64,000 nt of DNA, from positions 62,001 through 126,000 of the forward strand of contig NZ_CP049785.1 in the NCBI RefSeq assembly GCF_011290385.1, in the 5' to 3' direction. The stretch comes from Blattabacterium sp. DPU. GTDB taxonomy: Bacteria; Bacteroidota; Bacteroidia; Flavobacteriales; Blattabacteriaceae. Shown here piece by piece: positions 54,982-63,771 of this stretch (within the stretch, counting starts at the first letter, position 1; each line of letters starts with the position of its first letter). The position numbers were made by a program, and so were the translations under genes. The notes below the pieces were generated by a model that worked only from the letters and a program-made list of their open reading frames with translations, was not told the DNA's origin and searched no databases.

Positions 54982-55632
54982 ATGTATGTTGATTTGAGTG
55001 ATTTAAGAAAAAATTATAGAAAGAATTCTTTATTAGAATCTGAAGTACCAAAAGACCCTTTTTGGTTATTTGATTCTTGGTTTCAAGAAGAAAAATTCTA
55101 TCAAAAAGATAACGAAGAAATTAATGCTATGTCTATTTCTACTATTGGAGAAGATGGGGGACCAGAAACTAGAGTGGTTTTATTAAAAGGATATTCAGAA
55201 AATGGATTCATTTTTTATACAAATTATTATAGTTTTAAAGGAAGAGCTATTCAAAATGTACCAAAAATATGCATTTCTTTTTACTGGAATAGAATGAAAA
55301 GACAAATTATTATTAAAGGAATTACATCAAAAATTAAAAGAAAAAAATCAGATGAATATTTTAACAAAAGACCTAGAGAAAATCAAATTGGAAGTTGGGC
55401 ATCTAGACAAAGTATGATTATTTCGTCTAAAGAATATTTATTAGAACAGTATGAAAAATGGGATAATTTTTTTGATAAAAAAATTATAAAACGTCCTTTT
55501 GATTGGGGAGGATATATTGTAACCCCATATAAAATGGAATTTTGGCAGGGACAACCTAATAGACTTCATGATCGACTTATTTATATTTTAGAAGAAAAAA
55601 AAAAATGGATTTTATATAGATTATCTCCATGA
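54982..55632 (+). CDS. pdxH: Pyridoxamine 5'-phosphate oxidase
   Basis: 216 residues, normal length. This FMN enzyme oxidises pyridoxine or pyridoxamine phosphate to PLP, completing the route begun by PdxJ (25812). Conserved text: MSISTIGEDGGPETRVVLLKGY, FYTNYYSFKGRAI, SFYWNRMKRQIIIKG, IGSWASRQS and the C-terminal EFWQGQPNRLHDR. An A11 tract lies at 55595-55605 but the frame is intact. A TATTTTTG at 54951-54958, about 24 bases before the ATG, fits the Bacteroidota -7 box TAnnTTTG, though no well-spaced -33 TTG is seen. Confidence 0.96.
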   Translation: MYVDLSDLRKNYRKNSLLESEVPKDPFWLFDSWFQEEKFYQKDNEEINAMSISTIGEDGGPETRVVLLKGYSENGFIFYTNYYSFKGRAIQNVPKICISFYWNRMKRQIIIKGITSKIKRKKSDEYFNKRPRENQIGSWASRQSMIISSKEYLLEQYEKWDNFFDKKIIKRPFDWGGYIVTPYKMEFWQGQPNRLHDRLIYILEEKKKWILYRLSP

Positions 55633-55639
55633 GAAAATA

Positions 55640-55676
55640 AAAAGATAAAGCTTGTAAATAACAAACTTTATCTTTT
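55640..55676. terminator. Bidirectional hairpin terminator between pdxH and hup
   Basis: Arms AAAAGATAAAG (55640-55650) and its exact complement (55666-55676) enclose a second small stem TTGT/ACAA with an AAATA loop. The outer arms are A-rich then T-rich, so each strand ends in a T-run. It lies 7 bases after the pdxH stop and 7 bases before the hup stop on the other strand, so it can end both transcripts. Confidence 0.75.
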
Positions 55677-55682
55677 ATTAAA

Positions 55683-55949
55683 TTACAATTTTGTTAATTC
55701 TGCTCCTATTTTAAATTTAGCTACTTTTTTTCCTGGAATATATATTTTTTCTCCTGTTCTAGGATTCACTCCATTTCTAGGATTTCTTTTAACTACAGAA
55801 AAGGTACCGAATCCTACTAGAGTTACCTTATCCCCTCTTTTTAAAGATTCAATCACTGTTTCTATAAATGCATCCGTAACGTTTTTTGCTTTTATTTTTG
55901 TTATTCCAGTTTTTTCAGCTATTGAATTAACCAATTCTGTTTTGTTCAT
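55683..55949 (-). CDS. hup: HU-family histone-like DNA-binding protein
   Basis: 88 residues from ATG 55949. The longer open frame upstream (to 56027) reads through a hexanucleotide repeat as poly-leucine and is rejected. MNKTELVNSIAEKTG, VTLVGFGTFSVVKRNPRNGVNPRTGEKIYIPGKKVAKFKIG are standard HU, with the beta-arm RNPRNGVNPRTG that wraps DNA. It compacts and bends DNA; in reduced genomes it is often one of few nucleoid proteins. A five-copy 6-base repeat lies 46 bases upstream, in its probable promoter or leader. Convergent with pdxH across a hairpin terminator. Confidence 0.96.
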   Translation of the reverse strand: MNKTELVNSIAEKTGITKIKAKNVTDAFIETVIESLKRGDKVTLVGFGTFSVVKRNPRNGVNPRTGEKIYIPGKKVAKFKIGAELTKL

Positions 55950-55994
55950 GAATAATGAATTTGATTTTAGTATAAAAAATAATCTTATAATTAA

Positions 55995-56027
55995 CAATAG
56001 CAATAGCAATAGCAATAGCAATAGCAA
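55995..56027. repeat. Hexanucleotide microsatellite (CAATAG)x5
   Basis: Five perfect tandem copies of CAATAG run from 55995 to 56024, followed by a partial CAA. It lies between fmt and hup, 46-78 bases upstream of the hup ATG. A 6-base unit keeps any overlapping frame but would change promoter or leader spacing when copy number varies. No other microsatellite with so many copies was noticed in the window. Confidence 0.9.
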
Positions 56028-56062
56028 ATATATAATATATAAAGGATAAATAACTAAAATTT

Positions 56063-57025
56063 TTATTGAACGAAAAGATTTTCTTTTATTTTCAATCCAT
56101 TAATTAAATTTTTAATATACATTCTTTTTTTTCCCTCTATCTGTCCTTCTATAATAGATATAAAACCTTCTTTAACAGAAATTTTCATTTCATTCGAAAA
56201 AACAATTACCCCTATTGGATAAGTATGTATTTCACGTATTTTCTTAACTAGAAAAATATTAAATCTAACAAATTTTTTTTCATTAAAAAAGAGAAAAGTC
56301 CATGCAGTAGGAGAAGGACTTAATCCTCTTATTTTGTTATAAATCAATTCTATAGATGGATTGTCCCATTGTATCTTACAATCCTTTGTATATATTTTTG
56401 GGGCATATTTCAATAAAGAAAAATCAATATTTTTTTGGGGTATAGATTTAATTTTCTTTTTTATAATGTTTTCTAAAGTTCGAATTACTATAGGAGCGCT
56501 AATTTTTTTTAATTTTTTTTCCAGTTCTCCTGCAGTTTCTTCTTTTTCTATATTAATTTCTTTTTGTATAAGTATTTTTCCAGAATCTATTTTTTCTTCT
56601 ATAAAAAAAGTTGTCACCCCTGTTTTATTTTCTCCATTAATAATTGCCCAATTTATAGGAGCCGCTCCTCTATATTGTGGAAGAAGAGATGCATGTAAAT
56701 TAATAGATCCCATTTTAGGTAAATTCCACACTTTTTTAGGTAAGATTCGAAAAGAAACAACAACTTGTATATCTGCTTTCCATGCTTTTAAATTTTCCAA
56801 AAAAGAATGATTTACAAGATTTTTAGGTTGTAAAAAAGGGATATTATTTTCTAATGCGTATATTTTTACAGGAGAAAAAGCTTTTTCTCCTTTATTTTTG
56901 AATAAAGGGTTATCAGGACTTGTGATGATTCCTACTATGTTATATTGTTTGATATATAATTTTTTTAAAGTATAAAGAGAAAAATGGGTTGAACCTATAA
57001 ATACAATTTTTGGAAACTTTTTCAT
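56063..57025 (-). CDS. fmt: Methionyl-tRNA formyltransferase
   Basis: 320 residues, standard length. An N-terminal Rossmann domain (KIVFIGSTHFSLYTLKKL) is followed by the formyl-transfer motif SINLHASLLPQYRGAAPINWAI (near 105-127), with catalytic Asn/His, then GVTTFFIEEKIDSGKIL and a C-terminal OB-fold that contacts the acceptor stem. It formylates initiator Met-tRNA, feeding IF-2. It is followed on the same strand by hup after a 113-base gap containing the hexanucleotide repeat, and is divergent from the DUF2795 gene. Confidence 0.96.
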   Translation of the reverse strand: MKKFPKIVFIGSTHFSLYTLKKLYIKQYNIVGIITSPDNPLFKNKGEKAFSPVKIYALENNIPFLQPKNLVNHSFLENLKAWKADIQVVVSFRILPKKVWNLPKMGSINLHASLLPQYRGAAPINWAIINGENKTGVTTFFIEEKIDSGKILIQKEINIEKEETAGELEKKLKKISAPIVIRTLENIIKKKIKSIPQKNIDFSLLKYAPKIYTKDCKIQWDNPSIELIYNKIRGLSPSPTAWTFLFFNEKKFVRFNIFLVKKIREIHTYPIGVIVFSNEMKISVKEGFISIIEGQIEGKKRMYIKNLINGLKIKENLFVQ

Positions 57026-57160
57026 ATAATTTATTTGTAATTTAAATTCACTAATTTTATCTTGTAATTTTTATGAAAAAGTTCATCAATTTTTGAGAAT
57101 CAAATATATAAAATAAAATATCATTTTTTTGATTTTTTACATAATTAAAAATATCAATAT

Positions 57161-57394
57161 ATGTATTGGACTTTAGAATTAGCCTCTCATTTAGAAGATG
57201 CACCTTGGCCTGCAACAAAAGAAGAATTGATTGATTTTGCTATTCGAACTGGAGCTCCTTTAGAAGTAGTAGAGAATCTTCAACAATTAGAAAATGGAGA
57301 AGGAGAAGTTTTTGAATCTATAGAAGATATATGGGCAGATTATCCACGTGATGATGAAGATTTTTATTGGAATAGAGATGAATATGAACTTTAA
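57161..57394 (+). CDS. DUF2795 small acidic protein
   Basis: 77 residues, strongly acidic: about 21 Asp/Glu against only four Lys/Arg. MYWTLELASHLEDAPWPATKEELIDFAIRTGAPLEVVENLQQLENGE is near-identical to what I recall from free-living flavobacteria, and its low-Lys, high-GC composition contrasts with neighbours, showing strong purifying selection. DUF2795 has no established function. It sits 55 bases before secA, an association seen in Bacteroidota, which suggests but does not prove a role near protein export. Confidence 0.9.
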   Translation: MYWTLELASHLEDAPWPATKEELIDFAIRTGAPLEVVENLQQLENGEGEVFESIEDIWADYPRDDEDFYWNRDEYEL

Positions 57395-57449
57395 ATTGTT
57401 TGTTTATTTTTTTTGTATGATCTATTGATTGATCTATATTTTTAATTTA

Positions 57450-60400
57450 ATGAGTTTTATTAAAAAGATTTTAAATAAATTATTGGTAAATAAGAATGAA
57501 AGAGACCTTAAAGAGGTTAGACAATTTTTGGTTAAAATCAAAGAAGAAGAAAAAAAAATATTTTTATTATCTGATGATGAATTAAGAAATAAAACTCAAG
57601 ATTTAAAAAATATTATACAAAAATCTACAAAAAAGTTTCATAATAAGAATAAAGAATTATTGAAAAAAATACAAAATAAATTTTGTTCTATTAGTGTTTT
57701 AGAAAAAATATATTCTAATATAGAAAATCTTCAAGAAGAATGTTACAAAATAGAACAAAAAGTATTAATAGATATTTTACCAAAAGCTTTTGCTGTAATT
57801 AAAGAAACGGCTAAACGTTTAAAAGAAAATAAACAATTAGTTGTTGCATCTACTGACTTTGATGAAAAATTATCAAAAATAAAATCTTATGTCCATTTGA
57901 ACGGAAATAAAGCTATTTGGAAAAATGAGTGGGATGCATATGGTAAAAGCATAATTTGGGACATGGTTCATTATGATGAACAGCTTATGGGAGGGGTCGT
58001 GTTACATCAGGGAAAAATAGCAGAAATGGCGACAGGAGAAGGAAAAACTTTTGTAGCAACTTTATCTACTTATTTAAATGCTTTATCTGGAAGAGGAGTA
58101 CATGTTGTCACAGTAAATAGTTATTTATCTAGAAGAGATACAAGTTGGATGTCTCCTTTAATGGAATTTCATGGATTAAAAGTTGATTGTATTGATTATT
58201 ATTCATCTTCTGATGTAATTATGCGTAAAAAAGCTTATCAGGCTGATATTACTTATGGAACGAACAATGAATTTGGTTTTGATTATTTACGTGATAATAT
58301 GGCTTCTTCTAAAGAAGAGCTAGTTCAGAGAGAATTGAATTATGCTATTATAGATGAAATAGATTCTGTATTAATAGATGAAGCAAGAACTCCTCTGATC
58401 ATATCAGGGCCTGTAGATCCTAAAAAAGATAATAAAGAAGAATTTGAGTTATTTAAAAAAAAAGTAAAAACTTTAGTCAATAAACAAAACGTGATAGTTA
58501 ATAATTTTTTGCATGAAGCAAAGAATTTAATTAAAAATGGAGAAAAAAAATTAGGGGGATTTAAATTGTTTCAAACATATCGGGGATTACCCAAAAAAAA
58601 ATCTCTTATAAAATTTTTGAGTGAAGATAATATTCGTTTGATTTTACAAAAAACTGAAAGTCAATATTTACAAGATTATGGAAGAGAAATGTACAAAGTA
58701 GATAAAGATCTTTATTTTGTTATTGATGAAAAAAATAATACTGTAGAATTAACAGATAAAGGAATTGAATTTTTATCAAAAAATGTGGAAGATATAGGTT
58801 TCTTTGTTTTACCAGATATAAATCTTGAACTAACTGAAGTCGAGAAAAAAAATTTTTCTAAGGAAAAAGAAACAAAAGAAAAAGAAAAACTTTTGAAAAA
58901 TTTTTCTATCAAATCACAAAGAATTCATACTATAAATCAGTTACTTAAATCCTTTACTTTATTTGAAAGAGATGTTGATTATGTTGTTTTAGAGGGTAAA
59001 GTGAAAATAGTAGATGAACAAACAGGTCGTATAATGGAAGGTAGACGTTATTCTGATGGATTACATCAAGCTATAGAAGCAAAAGAAAATGTACAAATAG
59101 AATCTTCCAGTCAGACTTTTGCTACAATAACTTTGCAAAATTATTTTAGAATGTATAGGAAAATTTCTGGAATGACGGGAACAGCAGAAACAGAATCTGG
59201 AGAATTTTGGCATATTTATAAATTAGATGTAGTAGTAATTCCTACACATAAAAAGATCCAAAGAAAAGATTTGCAAGATTTTGTTTTTAAAACCCAACGA
59301 GAAAAATATAATGCGATTATTGAAAAAATTATTTTTTTATCTAAAAATGAAAAACGTCCTGTTCTTGTTGGAACAACTTCTGTTGAAGTATCAGAATTTC
59401 TAAGTAGAGCTTTAAAATTTATGAAAATACCACATAATGTATTGAATGCTAAATTACATGAAAAAGAAGCGGAAATCATAGCGAAAGCAGGATTTCCTGG
59501 GGCTGTAACTATAGCAACCAATATGGCTGGTCGTGGTACTGATATTAAATTATCAAAAGAAGTTATTAAGAATGGAGGATTAGCTGTTTTAGGAACTGAA
59601 AGACATGATTCTAGAAGAGTGGATAATCAATTAAGAGGAAGATCAGGTCGTCAAGGAGATCCAGGAAGTTCTCAATTTTATGTTTCCTTAGAAGATAACT
59701 TAATTCGTTTATTTCTTGATTCGGAAAGACTCTCTAAATTAATGGATAGATTTGGACATAAAGAAGGAGACATAATACAACATCCTTTATTGACAAAATC
59801 TATTGAAAAAGCACAAAAAAAAATAGAAGATAACAATTTTAGTATACGAAAACGTTTGTTAGATTATGATGATGTTATTAATAAACAAAGAGAATTTATT
59901 TATAAAAAACGAAAAAATGCATTATGTGGAACTGAATTAAGTTTAGATATTTCTAACATGGTTTATATTTTATTGGATAGTATGATTACTGTGAATCAAT
60001 CTTTTCATGATTTTAAAAATTTAGAGTATGAGTTTTTTCAAATTTTTGGTATAAATTTTCCGATACAAGAAGACGAATTTTTATCCTATAAAGAACGTGA
60101 TTGTATCAACAAACTTCATGATATAATTATAAATTTTTATGAAAAAAAGAAAGTAAAAATGATTGATCATGATATTAAATCTATTATTATAGATAATATT
60201 TTAGATAAAAATAATCATGAATTTTATCAAATACGAGTGATTTTAACTGATGGATATCAAAGTATAGTTTCTATATCAAATTTGAAAGAATTTTATAGTA
60301 CAAAAGGAAAGTCTTTTTTATCCATGTTTGAAAAAAAAACTATATTATGTTTTATGGATGATAAATGGAAAGAACATTTACGTGAAATGGATAGTTTGCG

Positions 60401-60749
60401 ATATTCTGTGCAAAATGCTGTTTTTGAACAAAAAGATCCTCTTATTGTTTATAAACAAAATGCTTTTAATTTGTTCCAAGAGAAAGTTTATGATATAAAC
60501 AAAAGAATTATTTCTTTTTTACTTAAATCCGTTATTATAAGAGGAGATATTTTATATTTTCCTAAAAAAAATAAAAATAATTTTAAAACAAATCTTTTGA
60601 TGAAAGGAAAAGATAAAAAAAAATTAGGGAGAAACAATAGAATTAATATTCGTCATTTAATTACGGGAGAAACAAAAAATATTAAATTTAAACAAATCGA
60701 ATTTTTTTTAGAAAAAGGAGAATGGGTTATAGAGGATGATTCTTTTTAG
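57450..60749 (+). CDS. secA: Preprotein translocase ATPase SecA
   Basis: 1099 residues from ATG 57450; TTG 57429 adds seven unrelated residues and is rejected. The length fits the long Bacteroidota SecA. Walker A MATGEGKTF (GEGKT at 196-200), IIDEIDSVLIDEARTPLIISG, the preprotein cross-linking domain with a lysine/glutamate-rich insert, GMTGTAETESGEFW, NMAGRGTDIKLS and QLRGRSGRQGDPG are intact, followed by helical scaffold and wing domains. The zinc-binding C-terminal tail of E. coli SecA is absent. It drives secretory proteins through SecYEG. Confidence 0.97.
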   Translation: MSFIKKILNKLLVNKNERDLKEVRQFLVKIKEEEKKIFLLSDDELRNKTQDLKNIIQKSTKKFHNKNKELLKKIQNKFCSISVLEKIYSNIENLQEECYKIEQKVLIDILPKAFAVIKETAKRLKENKQLVVASTDFDEKLSKIKSYVHLNGNKAIWKNEWDAYGKSIIWDMVHYDEQLMGGVVLHQGKIAEMATGEGKTFVATLSTYLNALSGRGVHVVTVNSYLSRRDTSWMSPLMEFHGLKVDCIDYYSSSDVIMRKKAYQADITYGTNNEFGFDYLRDNMASSKEELVQRELNYAIIDEIDSVLIDEARTPLIISGPVDPKKDNKEEFELFKKKVKTLVNKQNVIVNNFLHEAKNLIKNGEKKLGGFKLFQTYRGLPKKKSLIKFLSEDNIRLILQKTESQYLQDYGREMYKVDKDLYFVIDEKNNTVELTDKGIEFLSKNVEDIGFFVLPDINLELTEVEKKNFSKEKETKEKEKLLKNFSIKSQRIHTINQLLKSFTLFERDVDYVVLEGKVKIVDEQTGRIMEGRRYSDGLHQAIEAKENVQIESSSQTFATITLQNYFRMYRKISGMTGTAETESGEFWHIYKLDVVVIPTHKKIQRKDLQDFVFKTQREKYNAIIEKIIFLSKNEKRPVLVGTTSVEVSEFLSRALKFMKIPHNVLNAKLHEKEAEIIAKAGFPGAVTIATNMAGRGTDIKLSKEVIKNGGLAVLGTERHDSRRVDNQLRGRSGRQGDPGSSQFYVSLEDNLIRLFLDSERLSKLMDRFGHKEGDIIQHPLLTKSIEKAQKKIEDNNFSIRKRLLDYDDVINKQREFIYKKRKNALCGTELSLDISNMVYILLDSMITVNQSFHDFKNLEYEFFQIFGINFPIQEDEFLSYKERDCINKLHDIIINFYEKKKVKMIDHDIKSIIIDNILDKNNHEFYQIRVILTDGYQSIVSISNLKEFYSTKGKSFLSMFEKKTILCFMDDKWKEHLREMDSLRYSVQNAVFEQKDPLIVYKQNAFNLFQEKVYDINKRIISFLLKSVIIRGDILYFPKKNKNNFKTNLLMKGKDKKKLGRNNRINIRHLITGETKNIKFKQIEFFLEKGEWVIEDDSF

Positions 60750-60765
60750 AATATGTTAATTAGAA

Positions 60766-61344
60766 ATAAAACGTATATTTTTTCTTATTATTTCATTTTT
60801 TATATTTTGTTATCTTGGAATAAGTTTTTGGTCAATAAAAAAGAGTTATGATTCTATTAATTATATTCCATATAACACATTTGGCGTTGTTTTAGGTACT
60901 TCTAAATATTTGCATGGAGGAGGAATTAACGCTTATTTTAAGTATAGAATAGATGCAGCTTATTTTCTTTTTTGTCATAAAAAAATACGTTATATCATTG
61001 TCAGTGGAGATAATAGAGAAAAAAACTATAATGAACCAAAAATGATGAAAAAAGAATTAATTAAAAAAGGGATTCCTTCTCATTTGATATATGAAGATTT
61101 TTATGGAATTAGCACTTTATATTCTATTATTAGAGTTCATAAAATTTTTCACCAAAATAAATTTACAATTATATCTCAAAAATTTCATAATGAGAGAGCT
61201 ATTTTTATTGGGAATTGTTTGGGGTTAGATGTCATTGGATTTAATGCTAAAAGCCTTTCTTTTGATAGTAAAATACAATTGAGAGAAATTTTTGCAAGAA
61301 TTAAAGCCTTGTGGGATATTGTTCTATCTTTTCAGGATAAATGA
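60766..61344 (+). CDS. SanA/YdcF-like DUF218 membrane protein, no canonical start codon
   Basis: About 190 residues in the frame open from 60760. One N-terminal membrane helix (IFFLIISFFIFCYLGISFW) leads to IPYNTFGVVLGTSKYL, YRIDAAYFLF, YIIVSGDNREKNYNEPKMMKKEL and FTIISQKFHNERAIFI, which match SanA-type DUF218 proteins linked to envelope barrier function in E. coli. No ATG, GTG or TTG precedes the domain in this frame. The first is TTG 60910, after the conserved VVLGTSKY. ATA 60766 is listed as a boundary only. An ATG at 60753 lies in another frame, so a frameshift near 60771-60785 is possible. It overlaps menD by 13 bases at the 3' end. Confidence 0.7.
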   Translation: MKRIFFLIISFFIFCYLGISFWSIKKSYDSINYIPYNTFGVVLGTSKYLHGGGINAYFKYRIDAAYFLFCHKKIRYIIVSGDNREKNYNEPKMMKKELIKKGIPSHLIYEDFYGISTLYSIIRVHKIFHQNKFTIISQKFHNERAIFIGNCLGLDVIGFNAKSLSFDSKIQLREIFARIKALWDIVLSFQDK

Positions 61345-63026
61345 GAAAAATATTTTTTTAAAATTTTATCATTATCAGATTTTTGAGTATTGATTTCCAA
61401 TAAACAAGGATGATTTGATTTTTTCCAAAAACATGATAAGCTTTTTTTTAAAGTATTTTGATCGGATACTTTTTCATATTTCCAATGATACATTTCGCAT
61501 ATTTTTTTTGCAGAAAAAAAATGTTTTGTTTCGAAAAAATTGAATATTTTTTTGGAAAACTTTTTTTCTGAAATAAATCTAAAAATATTTCCTCCTCCAT
61601 TATTAATAAGTATAATACGAAAACTTTCAGGAATATAATTATTCCATAAAGCGTTACTGTCGTAAAAAAAACTAATATCTCCAACGATTAATGTTACAGT
61701 TTTTTTTTTAGTTGTAGCAATAGCAGAACCTACTGCAGTTGAAACACATCCATCTATTCCTGAAGTTCCACGATTGCAATAAGATTTGATAGAATATTTT
61801 TTTTCATAAAAAAGTTGATAGTATCGTACAATCATACTATTTCCTAATTGTAAAATAGTATAATTAGGTATCGCTTTGAATACATAAAATAATACTTTTA
61901 AATCGGAAAAACTTTTTTCTGTTTTTAAAAAAAACTTATGTTTTTTTACTTTTTCTTTTCTTAATTTCTCCCATTTTTTTCTGTAATTTGAAATAGATAT
62001 GTTATTAGAATTATCAAAAATAAAAATCTTAAAAAATAATTCAGGATTTATAGGCCAATAAGTTGTTAACTTATAATAAGTATCTGGATAATTTTCGTAA
62101 TGTTTTCCTATATGCCAATGGTATTTTGGGGGATATTTTCTTAAAAAAAATTTTATTCTTTTGGATATAATATTAATTCCAATAGTTAATAAAATATTAG
62201 GTTTCAAACTTATCCATTTTTTAGAATTCATATTGAAAATAAGTTGATCTATATTTGAAAAAAAAAATTTTCCATATACATGAGATGTCGTTTCTGTAAA
62301 AATAACAATGGAAGGATCTAAGCTTAATTTTCTTAAAATTTTTTCCATATTTTTTTCTGGATAATATAATCCTAATAGGATCATTTTTTTTTCATGTATT
62401 CTCCATATGTGTTGCTCTTTTTTATAATTATATGTTTCAATATAATTTTGAACAGGTATAGTTTTTATAATTTTAGGTTTTACTTGTAAATGATTTGTTG
62501 TATTATAAAGAGGTTCTGAAAATGGAATATTAATATGTATAGGTTTTCTTTTGGATATACATTTGTTTATCGATTCATTAATCAAACGATCATTATACCA
62601 TATTCCTAATTCAGATTCATCTTCCGTTAGTTGAATAGATGTTTCTACATGTTTTTGAAAAATATTTTCCTGATGAATAGATTGTCCTTCAAATATATTT
62701 ATACTTTCTTTTGGTCTATCTGCAGTAACCAAAATAAGGGGTATATTTTGATAGAAAGCTTCCGTTATTGCAGGATAATAATTCACTACAGAAGACCCAG
62801 AAGTACAACTCATGACCACAGGTTTTCTTATTTGTTGAGCGATTCCTAATGCAAAAAAACCTGCACATCGTTCATCTACAATACTGTAAGTTTTAAAGTC
62901 TTTATGTTGAGTAAAATGTATAATAATCGGAGCATTTCTAGATCCTGGAGATATGATTATATTGAATATAGATTTTGCTTTTAATATTTCTCCTAAACTT
63001 TGTACAATTTTTTTACTAGAATACAT
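61332..63026 (-). CDS. menD: SEPHCHC synthase MenD (menaquinone biosynthesis)
   Basis: 564 residues. This ThDP enzyme couples isochorismate with 2-oxoglutarate. ISPGSRNAPI and DERCAGFFALGIAQ at the N-terminus, CTSGSSVVNYYPAITEAFYQNIPLILVTADRP, and the ThDP/magnesium region GTSGIDGCVSTAVGSAIATTK, LIVGDISFFYDSNALWN and LINNGGGNIFRF are intact. The central domain is diverged. It lies 6 bases after fabG on the same strand, an unrelated neighbour, and overlaps the SanA-like gene on the other strand. Confidence 0.95.
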   Translation of the reverse strand: MYSSKKIVQSLGEILKAKSIFNIIISPGSRNAPIIIHFTQHKDFKTYSIVDERCAGFFALGIAQQIRKPVVMSCTSGSSVVNYYPAITEAFYQNIPLILVTADRPKESINIFEGQSIHQENIFQKHVETSIQLTEDESELGIWYNDRLINESINKCISKRKPIHINIPFSEPLYNTTNHLQVKPKIIKTIPVQNYIETYNYKKEQHIWRIHEKKMILLGLYYPEKNMEKILRKLSLDPSIVIFTETTSHVYGKFFFSNIDQLIFNMNSKKWISLKPNILLTIGINIISKRIKFFLRKYPPKYHWHIGKHYENYPDTYYKLTTYWPINPELFFKIFIFDNSNNISISNYRKKWEKLRKEKVKKHKFFLKTEKSFSDLKVLFYVFKAIPNYTILQLGNSMIVRYYQLFYEKKYSIKSYCNRGTSGIDGCVSTAVGSAIATTKKKTVTLIVGDISFFYDSNALWNNYIPESFRIILINNGGGNIFRFISEKKFSKKIFNFFETKHFFSAKKICEMYHWKYEKVSDQNTLKKSLSCFWKKSNHPCLLEINTQKSDNDKILKKYFSHLS

Positions 63027-63032
63027 TACAAT

Positions 63033-63767
63033 TTAAATTAATCCTCCATTTACATTTAATACAGTACCGGTAATATAATTTGATAAATCTGAAGCAAGAA
63101 ACAAAGTAGAATTGGCTATATCTTGAGGACTTCCTGGTCTTTTTAATGGAATGTTTTTAATCCAATCTTCTTTAATTTTATATTTAAGATGAGAATTCAT
63201 TTTTGTTACAATAAACCCTGGAGCTATAGCATTACAACGAATATTTTTTTTTCCTAATTCTCTAGCTATTGATTTTGTAAATCCGATAATTCCTGCTTTA
63301 GATGTCGCATAATTAGATTGTCCAATATTTCCCGTTAATCCTACAACAGAACTCATATTAATAATGCTTCCTTTTTTTTGTTTCATCATAGGATGAATAG
63401 CATGCTTAGTTAAATTAAATATAGAATATAGATTAGTTTTAATAACATCATCCCAATCATTTTTTGATATTTTAAGCAAAAAATTATCTTTTATGATTCC
63501 TGCATTGTTCACTAATATATCTATTCTACCGTATTTTTCAATTACTTTTAGCACCAAATTTCCTGATGAATAAAAATCAGAAAGATCTATTTTATATGCT
63601 TCTACTAAATTTTTTAATTCAAATTCTAATTTTTTTGCTTCTTTTTTTGAAGAAAAAAATGTGAAAACAACATTAGCTCCATGTTGTACAAAAGTTTTTA
63701 CTATAGATCGTCCTATATCTCCTGAACCTCCTGTAACTATAGCTAGTTTCCCATTTAATAATTTCAT
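63033..63767 (-). CDS. fabG: 3-oxoacyl-ACP reductase FabG
   Basis: 244 residues, typical SDR length. NADPH-binding TGGSGDIG is at 12-19, NNAG at 87-90, and the catalytic Ser140, Tyr153 and Lys157 in SSVVGLTGNIGQSNYATSK. The tail GSPQDIANSTLFLASDLSNYITGTVLNVNGG is FabG-specific. It reduces 3-oxoacyl-ACP in fatty-acid elongation, the step before FabZ (at 42345). It follows cmk after 4 bases and precedes menD. Confidence 0.96.
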   Translation of the reverse strand: MKLLNGKLAIVTGGSGDIGRSIVKTFVQHGANVVFTFFSSKKEAKKLEFELKNLVEAYKIDLSDFYSSGNLVLKVIEKYGRIDILVNNAGIIKDNFLLKISKNDWDDVIKTNLYSIFNLTKHAIHPMMKQKKGSIINMSSVVGLTGNIGQSNYATSKAGIIGFTKSIARELGKKNIRCNAIAPGFIVTKMNSHLKYKIKEDWIKNIPLKRPGSPQDIANSTLFLASDLSNYITGTVLNVNGGLI

Positions 63768-63771
63768 ATAG

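Noticed and set aside
55950-56027. N-terminal poly-leucine extension of HU
   Set aside because: It is a translation of the hexanucleotide repeat; HU proteins start at the MNKTELV methionine (55949).
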